Source of the DNA: Deltaproteobacteria bacterium
Lineage (GTDB): Bacteria; UBA10199; JADGCS01
NCBI GenBank assembly: GCA_024233595.1
Contig: JACKPK010000002.1
Location: forward strand, 62,001-126,000
DNA length: 64,000 nt
Reading direction: 5' to 3'
The position numbers were made by a program, and so were the translations under genes. Positions 28,469 to 35,070 of this stretch are shown here, piece by piece. Numbering within the stretch: the first letter of the stretch is position 1; each line of letters begins with the position of its first letter. The notes below the pieces were generated by a model. It was not told where the DNA came from, searched no databases, and saw nothing but the letters and a program-made list of their open reading frames with translations.

Positions 28469-28690
28469 CTAAGTATCAATGTGACTAAAACGAAGACTAA
28501 ATTGGCCAGATTTATTTCCCTTTAATGTTGGAGATTTTCTGGCAAGTCCACGGTCCGGAGTGAAAATTTTAGCGTGTCGCCATCTGAAGTTGCCTGCAAG
28601 AACAGCTTGTCCGTGCATGACAATGCCAGGGATGTCGGCAGGATTTGAAAATATTTGATTAGGCGTTAAAGTTTGCAAGACACGGACCAT
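28469..28690 (-). CDS. Short ORF upstream of decayed region, possible 5' end of the broken gene
   Basis: The ORF has 73 residues. ATG 28690 is preceded by GGAGA with a 6-base spacer, a convincing initiation signal. The product has motifs such as TPNQIFSNPADIPG and HGQAVLAGNFRW. It stops just before the decayed region, so it may be the truncated N-terminal part of that gene rather than an independent protein. No family is recognised. Confidence 0.4.
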   Translation of the reverse strand: MVRVLQTLTPNQIFSNPADIPGIVMHGQAVLAGNFRWRHAKIFTPDRGLARKSPTLKGNKSGQFSLRFSHIDT

Positions 28691-28853
28691 GATTTTCTCC
28701 AATCTCACCTTGTGACAGAAAGCCACCAAAGCGTTGTTTAGTCTAAGACGTAAGAAAAGAAGCCAAAAAACTGACTGACCCCCTTACTCAATTTGCTTAG
28801 TGTTTTCTGTGTCCAAATTGCAAAAGGAAAAATCACAATTTTTAAATTTTTGC

Positions 28854-29528
28854 TCACAATTGTTTCCATTTGGCCATGAGCTGCTGCAAAGGCCAAGAGA
28901 TCAGAAAGGTTCCCAAGAAAACAGGAAGAAGATGGCCAATGGCCATGTGGCAAGCGTTTGTGGTGCGGCAGTGCAAATGAATACCAAGTCCAGCAAAGCT
29001 CATGGCTGCTAGAGCGATCATCACCGAAACCCAGAAGCTTTGCATGGGAGCAAGCTTTAGGCAGATGCCTGCCAAAACAAAAACGGGAACCAAAGCAAAG
29101 AGCAGGGTCATGCCGCCGCAACCAAAGCTGCCTTGCAGGCTTAGTTTCCATTGCGACCAACCAGCAGGCGATTGCAAAAAGATAAAGGGCGCAAAAATGA
29201 GTAGAGCGCAGATGGCCACGAGCGCAATGCGACGGTTCTGACCAGGTTGGCGTCCGGGCAAGCTGAGCAAAATGGCAAACCAGGCAGCGAAGAGACCAAC
29301 AAAGACATGGCCCAGAGTGACCAAGACCGAGGCTTCGTTAAAGAAGTGTTCGCTCAAAGCGTTGTTCCAACCCATAAAAACCGAAAACGCTAAGGTGCTT
29401 GCTAAGCTAATGAGCAACCAAAATAAATAAAGACGCAAGGGATGCACGGCCTTGGTTGGTTCTAAGGAATTGGCCAAATCGTCTAAGAAGGCGTCGTGGT
29501 CTTTTTTGTTTTGTTCTTCCAAACTCAC
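28854..29528 (-). CDS. NrsF/DUF1109-type anti-sigma factor
   Basis: The protein has 224 residues with six hydrophobic segments after a short cytoplasmic N-terminus. The C-terminal pattern LGIHLHCRTTNACHMAIGHL matches the HC...H signature of the DUF1109/NrsF family, membrane anti-sigma factors of the SigF type (known from Caulobacter). Its start overlaps the end of the adjacent ECF sigma gene by 4 bases, the standard arrangement for a sigma/anti-sigma pair. Inference: it holds the sigma factor inactive at the membrane until a redox or metal signal acts on the conserved Cys/His residues. Confidence 0.8.
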   Translation of the reverse strand: MSLEEQNKKDHDAFLDDLANSLEPTKAVHPLRLYLFWLLISLASTLAFSVFMGWNNALSEHFFNEASVLVTLGHVFVGLFAAWFAILLSLPGRQPGQNRRIALVAICALLIFAPFIFLQSPAGWSQWKLSLQGSFGCGGMTLLFALVPVFVLAGICLKLAPMQSFWVSVMIALAAMSFAGLGIHLHCRTTNACHMAIGHLLPVFLGTFLISWPLQQLMAKWKQL

Positions 29529-30094
29529 GCTTGTTCCTTTTTGAGTTCGTTCAATAAAAAATCTTTTAGGCTTTGGTAGCCACGGTGCGCGCGTACTTTT
29601 ATAGCGGACTCCGAAATGCCAACCTTTTGCGCGGCTTCTTTGATGCTCAAACCTTTTAGTTTAATGAGCTCGACTGCTTCGCGCTGATCCCCTGGTAAAA
29701 CATTTAAGGCTTGTTGTAGCAGTTCTTGTTCTTCAAGCTCGGTGTTGACAGCTGCTTTGGCTTGAATGGGGTCATCAAATAAAATTTCTTTTTCGAAGCG
29801 GCGGCGGTGTTTTCTTAAGTAATCAAAAATAGTGTTACGCGTGACGCTGAATAACCAGGGTTTAAAAGGGCGGCTGGCATCGTATGTGTGACGAGCCCGG
29901 TGTATGGTGAGCATCACGGTTTGAAAAATCTCTTCGGCGGCTTCGTGATTTTGAATGCGTTTTTTGATCATGCCTTCGACATAGGGTGAAATGATTTGCA
30001 ATAACTCGCGGTAAACAGCTTTATTGCCGTTTTGTGCTTGTTGCATGAGGCCAGCGCACTGGTCAAAATCATCCGTTTTGATTGAACTCACCAT
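29525..30094 (-). CDS. ECF RNA polymerase sigma factor
   Basis: About 189 residues from ATG 30094. A TTG four codons earlier is an alternative. Region 2: EEIFQTVMLTIHRARHTYD and PFKPWLFSVTRNTIFDYLRKHRRR. Region 4: LPGDQREAVELIKLKGLSIKEAA and a helix-turn-helix VGISESAIKVRAHRGYQSL. It is paired with the downstream NrsF-type anti-sigma and follows cmoA by 50 bases on the same strand. The target promoters are unknown. Confidence 0.9.
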   Translation of the reverse strand: MVSSIKTDDFDQCAGLMQQAQNGNKAVYRELLQIISPYVEGMIKKRIQNHEAAEEIFQTVMLTIHRARHTYDASRPFKPWLFSVTRNTIFDYLRKHRRRFEKEILFDDPIQAKAAVNTELEEQELLQQALNVLPGDQREAVELIKLKGLSIKEAAQKVGISESAIKVRAHRGYQSLKDFLLNELKKEQA

Positions 30095-30143
30095 GACTTT
30101 ACGCAAATGTCGCGCTTTGGTTACGCAATCAAGAAGTTTTATT

Positions 30144-30881
30144 TTATTCTTTGATGGCCAGGTAGCCTTGGAAATTCATCCATTGGAAGAAGCTGGTGAC
30201 CTTGGTGAAGCCAGCTTGTTGCAGGAGCTTGGTGTTTTCTTCAGAAAAAAACGGGATCAGGCGGTTTTCTAGGGCTTCGCGTTTTTGTGAGATTTCAAGA
30301 TCGGTGTAGCCCATTTCTTTTTTGTAGCTATGGTAATAATCTATAAAAAGATCATTGAGCAGATTGTCTTTTTGCTGGGTTTTTTCGACCAAGATCACGC
30401 AGCCTTGTTTAGCAAGATCAGCGTGAATGTTTTGCAAAACAGCCAAGCGATTCACGGGTCGCACAAATTGCAAAACCAAATTCAAGATCACAACGCTGGT
30501 GTTGACAGGTAATTTAAAGTTCGCGTCTGTGATGTCATCTTGCTGTAATTTGATTTCGTTTTGACTCAAGTGAGGGTGTAGCTTTTTTTCGCATTGGCTG
30601 AGCATTTCTTTTGATGAATCAATGCCAATGAGTTTGGCGGGATTTGTGTTTTGACGAGCCAAAATGGCAAGCAGGGTGTTGCCTGTGGAGCAACCCAGGT
30701 CAACAATGTTTTGTTTGTTGGCAAAACGCAGCGCTAAGTCAGCCACAAGCAATTGAATGGTTTGGTAACCGGGAACCGATCGGTTCACCATGTCGTCAAA
30801 CACCTGAGACACGCGGGCATCAAAGACAAAGTCTTCTTTGCCAAAAGGGTTGTCGGGTCCAAAAAGGGTGTCTTTGCTCAT
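30144..30881 (-). CDS. cmoA: Carboxy-S-adenosyl-L-methionine synthase
   Basis: The protein has 245 residues. It closely resembles CmoA: FDARVSQVFDDMVNRSVPGY, the SAM motif VDLGCSTGNTL, LNLVLQFVRPVNR, EKTQQKD and the strongly conserved YTDLEISQKREALENRL. CmoA converts SAM and prephenate to carboxy-SAM, which CmoB uses to make cmo5U34 at the tRNA wobble position. No cmoB is in the window. It is interesting that tRNA-Val(TAC), a known cmo5U substrate, is encoded 1.7 kb away. Confidence 0.9.
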   Translation of the reverse strand: MSKDTLFGPDNPFGKEDFVFDARVSQVFDDMVNRSVPGYQTIQLLVADLALRFANKQNIVDLGCSTGNTLLAILARQNTNPAKLIGIDSSKEMLSQCEKKLHPHLSQNEIKLQQDDITDANFKLPVNTSVVILNLVLQFVRPVNRLAVLQNIHADLAKQGCVILVEKTQQKDNLLNDLFIDYYHSYKKEMGYTDLEISQKREALENRLIPFFSEENTKLLQQAGFTKVTSFFQWMNFQGYLAIKE

Positions 30882-31099
30882 GGAACGCTTCTAATGGAGG
30901 TGGCTCTTGCAAAGCAATACCCTGAGAAGCAACAGAGTCAGAGGCAGTTTTTCCCCAAATTTTGGTAAGTCTATGAAAAATAGGTGAAAAGAATTAAAAA
31001 TTTTAACGCACTGTTCTCATTGAAATCATTCAGGTTTTTAGATGTTTTTTACATAAGTTATTATTTTTCAATAGTTTAGTCTATATACAAGCGGTTTTC

Positions 31100-31108
31100 T
31101 GCTATAAT
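31100..31108 (+). promoter_or_regulatory. Extended -10 promoter
   Basis: TGCTATAAT provides a perfect TATAAT with the TGn extension. There is no convincing -35, which extended -10 promoters do not require. It lies 83 bases before the start of the secreted-protein gene, in a 309-base gap that otherwise holds only AT-rich DNA. Confidence 0.5.
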
Positions 31109-31190
31109 TGGGGTGTGTTTCTTTTTCTTGGAGAGGGAGGAAGGGGCAGAAAGCGCTGAAGTCTGAGGCGGGTTTTGGCGTCCGGGGTAA

Positions 31191-32069
31191 ATGAACATGA
31201 AGAAGGGGTTGGTTCTGCTTCTGCTCTTAGCGGCATTGGGTGCGGGTTTGTTTTTACAAAAGGCGCCCCAAACACAGAGCAAGCAAGTAGAGTATCAAGA
31301 CAAACATCAAGTTTTTGTGATTTTAAGAGAGCGGCCAGGTTTGGTCCGAGCGGATCTTTTTTTCTTTCACCAACAATTTTCAAAACAAAATTTGCGATTG
31401 GAGCGCATGGTCTTGCCTTCGCGATCAGTGAATCCTGATCAAAAGCTCATTGCACAGAATCCTGTGGATCCTTGTGGCACGGGATCAGGTTGGCAGTATT
31501 CACAGCTGAAGGATCGCATGATGTTTCCAAAAAGTTTTGTGATTGATTCACAGCAAGATTTATCTTTTTCGCTTTTTTTGGTGGGGGATTCGGCGAGCGC
31601 TTCGCAGCTTAGCGAGGTGCTGTTGCGTGCTCGGTTTCAATTTATTGATTTAGACACGCAAGAGTTTTCGGAGCGGAAATTAGACATTCAATTTTTACCG
31701 GAAACATTTTTACCTTTGTTAAAAACCACAGATTGGTTGCTTTACGGTTTTTTTGAAAGGCTTGGTAATGATCGCGTGAGTTTGATTTTTGAAACGACGC
31801 AGAGCAAACCTTTATCTGGCAAGTTGATCAAGCGCACAATTGTAAAAGGAAAACCAAACAAAAAAGAAGTCGCTAAATGGCGCTACATTAAAGAGCAGGT
31901 TGAAATTTTCATAAACAAAAAATGGCAGCGTTTGCCGGTTTTATTGTTAAACGAACAAAATATTTCGGATTCTCCCAAGGGGCTGCAGGGGTATTTTGAA
32001 GGCAATCCATTTTACTTTTTTGAGTTCGATCAAGGACTTTATTTTCAACGTGGTTGGGATGGGTGTTAG
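31191..32069 (+). CDS. Secreted or inner-membrane-anchored protein, unknown
   Basis: The protein has 292 residues. An N-terminal hydrophobic segment (MKKGLVLLLLLAALGAGLFL) acts as signal peptide or anchor. The remaining part looks like a beta-rich periplasmic domain, with repeated Phe/Leu strands and a DPCGTG turn. No family is recognised. ATG 31191 follows GGGG. An in-frame ATG at 31197 is equally possible. It is monocistronic, with its own extended -10 promoter. Confidence 0.65.
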   Translation: MNMKKGLVLLLLLAALGAGLFLQKAPQTQSKQVEYQDKHQVFVILRERPGLVRADLFFFHQQFSKQNLRLERMVLPSRSVNPDQKLIAQNPVDPCGTGSGWQYSQLKDRMMFPKSFVIDSQQDLSFSLFLVGDSASASQLSEVLLRARFQFIDLDTQEFSERKLDIQFLPETFLPLLKTTDWLLYGFFERLGNDRVSLIFETTQSKPLSGKLIKRTIVKGKPNKKEVAKWRYIKEQVEIFINKKWQRLPVLLLNEQNISDSPKGLQGYFEGNPFYFFEFDQGLYFQRGWDGC

Positions 32070-32078
32070 GGGGGACAA

Positions 32079-32113
32079 AAAAACCCCGATACATTCACGA
32101 TGCATCGAGGTTT
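32079..32113 (-). terminator. Copy 1 of tRNA-type terminator
   Basis: This copy is identical over 35 bases to the terminator that follows tRNA-Val (32514-32548). On the minus strand AAACCTCGATGCAT pairs with ATGTATCGGGGTTT (G-T wobbles) and is followed by T residues. There is no intact gene immediately upstream on the minus strand, so it appears to be a duplicated remnant of the tRNA unit. It lies just after the stop of the plus-strand secreted-protein gene. Confidence 0.7.
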
Positions 32114-32433
32114 ACAAATGTTTTTTGCAGAAAGCTCTTCCTGAGGCAGATTTGAGATATTTTTCAAATGCGAATGCTTTTGTTTTATTTGAAAACCAAA
32201 TGGCATTTTTTATTTTCCATGGAGCAAATTTTTTCGAGTATGGGACTAATAGAGAGTTGTGTTTTTTTAGACGTGAATTGAGGTTACTTGTTATACCTGT
32301 GTAAAACCTGTTGGGATGTGATCGGGTTTCGGGCGCGACAGCCTACACTTATTGAAATTTTGGAGCTTATAAAGCAAAAAGCTTCGACTCATACAAGGCA
32401 TGCTTGCCGAGCCGAAGCTTTAGCGTAGGCTGA

Positions 32434-32506
32434 TGGGCGGTACAAGGCTCGATCTGGGAGCACGCCGGTGAGGCGTGCGAGGCGAAGCTGTGCTGAGAGT
32501 CACAAG
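32434..32506 (-). repeat. Mosaic tRNA-Val remnant with hairpin insert
   Basis: Bases 32434-32452 repeat the 3' end of tRNA-Val (32554-32572) in the same orientation. A perfect hairpin GCACGCC-GGTGA-GGCGTGC (32460-32478) follows. Bases 32492-32506 then repeat a 15-base piece of the tRNA anticodon/variable region in inverted orientation. It cannot fold into a tRNA. It looks like a broken copy rearranged by a palindromic insertion. Confidence 0.7.
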
Positions 32507-32513
32507 CATAAAT

Positions 32514-32548
32514 AAAAACCCCGATACATTCACGATGCATCGAGGTTT
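32514..32548 (-). terminator. Terminator of tRNA-Val
   Basis: On the minus strand, a 14-bp stem with two wobbles (AAACCTCGATGCAT with ATGTATCGGGGTTT), a short loop and a T-run begin 6 bases after the tRNA-Val 3' end. An identical 35-base copy lies at 32079-32113. Confidence 0.8.
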
Positions 32549-32553
32549 CGGTG

Positions 32554-32626
32554 TGGGCGGTACAAGGCTCGAACTTGTGACTCTCAGCTTGTAAGGCTGA
32601 TACTCTACCAACTGAGTTAACCGCCC
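32554..32626 (-). tRNA. tRNA-Val(TAC)
   Basis: 73 bases fold into a complete cloverleaf: acceptor GGGCGGT/ACCGCCC, D-arm CTC-GAG, anticodon stem TCAGC/GCTGA with loop CTTACAA (anticodon TAC, Val), T-arm ACAAG-TTCGAGC-CTTGT, discriminator A. CCA is not encoded. A rho-independent terminator follows directly. The 5' part is duplicated at 32892-32962. Confidence 0.93.
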
Positions 32627-32891
32627 TTATGCAATTTTCGTGCAGCAAAGCTACACGAAAAAAGTGGCACGGCTACTTGAAGCCGTTGCATTTGGGAAAA
32701 CTTCTGTTTTTAAAAAGCTCTTTTAAAGCGCCGAATTCAAAAGGAAGCTAAAGCTTCCGGTCGTCTTTAGGCTCCTGCACGCCGCCTAATTTCTCCCCCG
32801 CCTCGTTTGGCTTTCGTTTCGTCGCTGGGCCGCTCCTCAACTAATCGCTTACCGCGCGCCAAACTCGGCTTCGCTTCACTAGGCCGTTCAG

Positions 32892-32962
32892 CTCTACCAA
32901 CTGAGTTAACCGCCCTTATGCAATTTTCGTGCAGCAAAGCTACACGAAAAAAGTGGCACGGC
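32892..32962 (-). repeat. Duplicated tRNA-Val 5' part and leader
   Basis: 71 bases are identical to 32603-32673, covering the first 24 bases of tRNA-Val and about 47 bases of its upstream leader. The rest of the tRNA is missing: inside the D-arm the sequence runs into a GC-rich segment (about 32760-32891) rich in Cys/Gly/Arg-type codons, which looks like an inserted repeat. It is not a functional tRNA. Confidence 0.8.
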
Positions 32963-33060
32963 CGTTGCCAATCTCTATTTGCCTTTGGCAAATAAATAAT
33001 ATTTTCTAGAGCTAGTTGCTATAAAGGCCCACAAAGTGGGCCTTATAATTTTCTTACGGG

Positions 33061-33109
33061 CTTTGTCGCGCCGTAGTCCGTCCGCCTAAGGCGGAGCGGA
33101 CGAAGGCGG
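33061..33109 (-). repeat. Dispersed palindromic repeat (CCGCCTTCGTCC ... GACTACGGCGCGACAA)
   Basis: On the minus strand CCGCCTTCGTCC (33098-33109) and GACTACGGCGCGACAAAG (33061-33078) flank a perfect palindrome TCCGCCTAAGGCGGA. The same two flanks occur on the plus strand at 62574-62612 with a different middle. The element touches the discriminator base of tRNA-Asp. Confidence 0.7.
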
Positions 33110-33180
33110 GAGCGACGAGACTCGAACTCGCGGCCTCCTGCGTGACAGGCAGGCGTTCTAACCAACTGAACTACGCCCCC
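33107..33180 (-). tRNA. tRNA-Asp(GTC)
   Basis: 74 bases: acceptor GGGGGCG/CGCTCCC with one G-T pair, D-arm GTTC-GAAC, anticodon stem CCTGC/GCAGG with loop CTGTCAC (anticodon GTC, Asp), T-arm GCGAG-TTCGAGT-CTCGT, discriminator G. CCA is not encoded. It is flanked downstream by a dispersed repeat and upstream by inverted and direct copies of its own 5' half. Confidence 0.93.
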
Positions 33181-33210
33181 GTTAGAACTAAAAAATATCA
33201 AATCGTTTCC

Positions 33211-33297
33211 GGGTGCGTTAGTGCAGTTGGTTAGAACGCCATGCGTTCACTTACCTTTTGTCAGCCTAAGGCTGAACAACTGAACTACGCCCCCGTT
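33211..33297. repeat. Rearranged tRNA-Asp 5' fragments
   Basis: Bases 33211-33240 are an imperfect inverted copy (last 17 bases exact) of the tRNA-Asp 5' half, in plus orientation. Bases 33277-33297 repeat the tRNA-Asp 5' end (33163-33183) in the original minus orientation. Between them lies a perfect palindrome TCAGCCTAAGGCTGA. None of this completes a cloverleaf. The arrangement mirrors the tRNA-Val remnant 0.8 kb away. Confidence 0.7.
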
Positions 33298-33599
33298 GAT
33301 TCATCAGGTTCCGTATAACCTTCAACGAAATCAAAAATTATTAAAAACTTAAAAGATCTAGGCCCAAATTGGGCAGGCGAAGCTACTAACAAAAGTTTCA
33401 TTTTGAAATCCATAAAAAAATCATTCTTTTTCTAAAAAAAGTTTAAAAAATAAGGCAACTTTTATCGGGGGCTGACGAGAGCTTTTTAGCCCGACCAAGG
33501 CGAGTCAATTTATTGACAATAAATGGGTGAACCGTCTAGGCGCATCTATGGCCCCTAAAAATAAAGCGTTTGTATCATTTTTAATTTGAGGAACCTGCT

Positions 33600-34955
33600 T
33601 TGCCAGTGACTCTTTTACCAACCGCATACCCCCACATCATGACAGTTGGTGTTGTGGCGCAGGCCCTACAGGATTGTCCGGTAGGATCAGACAAACAGCG
33701 CCGTGAATGGCATAAGCGTCTTTATGAATTAGCCGAAATTGACGAATCCATGGCGGCCATTCCTCTGACCGCATCAACAAAAACAGAAGACGCTCGTGGT
33801 CGATTTCATGCGCTACGCTATGAGCTTCGTGCTGCCGGTTTGCCGCTTTGGCACCAAAAAAAGACCTACCCCAATGCGAAAAGCATTTGGGAATCACTTT
33901 GGCAGATTTTGATGGGGCAATCCAAATCGGAAGATGAAATTGATGATGATGTGTTTCCGGAAAACTGGCACCCCAAAGAAGGGGATTTGTCTGTAACTGA
34001 TTTGGTGTTTCCCGATAAATTTTCCTATGTTCCTGATTTGGATATCAAGCCTGGTCTTGATTACTATTCATCGCTTTTGGGAGATTGCAAAGATGTTGAA
34101 AAGATTGAAAAGATTTTAAGGGAACAAGCTTTAAAGAACCCTTTGCGGTTTCATATGGAGGCCGGTGTTGCTTTCTTTTTAAAGATTGTAGAGGGTTTAC
34201 CGACTTTACAGAACACGAAGATTTTGGGTGCGATCATTAGTGAAGGACTCAAAACAAGAGGGTTTTCGCGTAAAGGCAATGTTGTTGTTCAGTCCATTGG
34301 TGATGGACGAGCAATTCCTTTGATTCTTGGTCTGGCCGAATATGATCCAAAAATATTTGAAAAGAAGCAGTTTGATCAGCTGTTGGACTTGATCGAGAGG
34401 TTTCCTTATTTAGAGCGATTGTTTGAAATTTTTAAAAACCATCCTAGGCAATTGCGATATTGTTTGCGAGCCTGCTTTGATGCTCAAGGGCGCTTGATTC
34501 GGCCGAGATTTGCAGATCAAATCCGGACATCTGTTCTTGAAGGCGAGTCTCCGTTTTTAAAAAATCGCATGCCAAATGAATTGAAATTTTCCTTCCTTCG
34601 TCGCCAGTTCGATACACGCGCCTACGCAGCCCTGCGGTTTTTTATAGGCAGTAGTGCTATGCCTTTGGAACCCGCTTTGGCATGGAAAATAGAAGAAGAA
34701 GAAATTTTTCTGGATGACCAAAAGCAAAGCTTAGACAGTTTGACTGGTTTTGTTTTGTTTGATTTTCTTGTGTACCTGGAGTCCTCCGGACAAAATGGTC
34801 TGATTTTTGAGGGGTTAAAGAGGCTTGATGTCATGCGCAAAAAGGTCGGTATTTTTGCCACAACCTTTCCGAAAGAGGTGGCTGATTTTTCTCCCCTATT
34901 GCGGAACCTAAGGCAAACAACATTGGCACCCACCCCAGAAGAAATTTTGCCGTGA
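33600..34955 (+). CDS. Unknown protein, family A paralogue 1
   Basis: The protein has 451 residues from TTG 33600, 7 bases after GAGGA. ATG 33639 is the alternative. There is no signal peptide or membrane helix. It is mostly helical. It is clearly paralogous to the gene at 37358-38776: shared MTxGVVxxAL, PVGxDxQRxEW, ELRxAGLPLWxQ, xPLRxHxxxGVxF, SIGDGR and LIxxFPYL motifs in the same order. I do not recognise the family. It is followed by a membrane-protein gene and then by its paralogue, all on the same strand. A dyad TTTATTG-A-CAATAAA at 33509-33523, containing a TTGACA, may mark the promoter. Confidence 0.75.
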   Translation: MPVTLLPTAYPHIMTVGVVAQALQDCPVGSDKQRREWHKRLYELAEIDESMAAIPLTASTKTEDARGRFHALRYELRAAGLPLWHQKKTYPNAKSIWESLWQILMGQSKSEDEIDDDVFPENWHPKEGDLSVTDLVFPDKFSYVPDLDIKPGLDYYSSLLGDCKDVEKIEKILREQALKNPLRFHMEAGVAFFLKIVEGLPTLQNTKILGAIISEGLKTRGFSRKGNVVVQSIGDGRAIPLILGLAEYDPKIFEKKQFDQLLDLIERFPYLERLFEIFKNHPRQLRYCLRACFDAQGRLIRPRFADQIRTSVLEGESPFLKNRMPNELKFSFLRRQFDTRAYAALRFFIGSSAMPLEPALAWKIEEEEIFLDDQKQSLDSLTGFVLFDFLVYLESSGQNGLIFEGLKRLDVMRKKVGIFATTFPKEVADFSPLLRNLRQTTLAPTPEEILP

Positions 34956-35070
34956 TGTCCTTGGTACAAAAGGATTTGTCGTCTTAACCAAATTATAACA
35001 ATCGCTTCACACCACTCAAACCAGCCAGTCATATAGATTCCCACGAGCTTAAAAAATGCTCGGAAGGAAT

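Noticed and set aside
28738..29160. Minus-strand open frame of 140 codons
   Set aside because: It is a shadow of the NrsF-type gene in another frame, rich in His/Trp/Arg, with no initiation signal.
31996..32304. Plus-strand open frame of 102 codons
   Set aside because: It overlaps the end of the secreted-protein gene in another frame and runs through a terminator hairpin, with no ribosome-binding site.
32367..32991. Several minus-strand open frames over the tRNA region
   Set aside because: They translate tRNA genes, their fragments and repeats, so they are not proteins.
33211..33260. Possible second tRNA on the plus strand
   Set aside because: A D-arm can be drawn, but no anticodon stem, T-arm or 3' acceptor strand follows.
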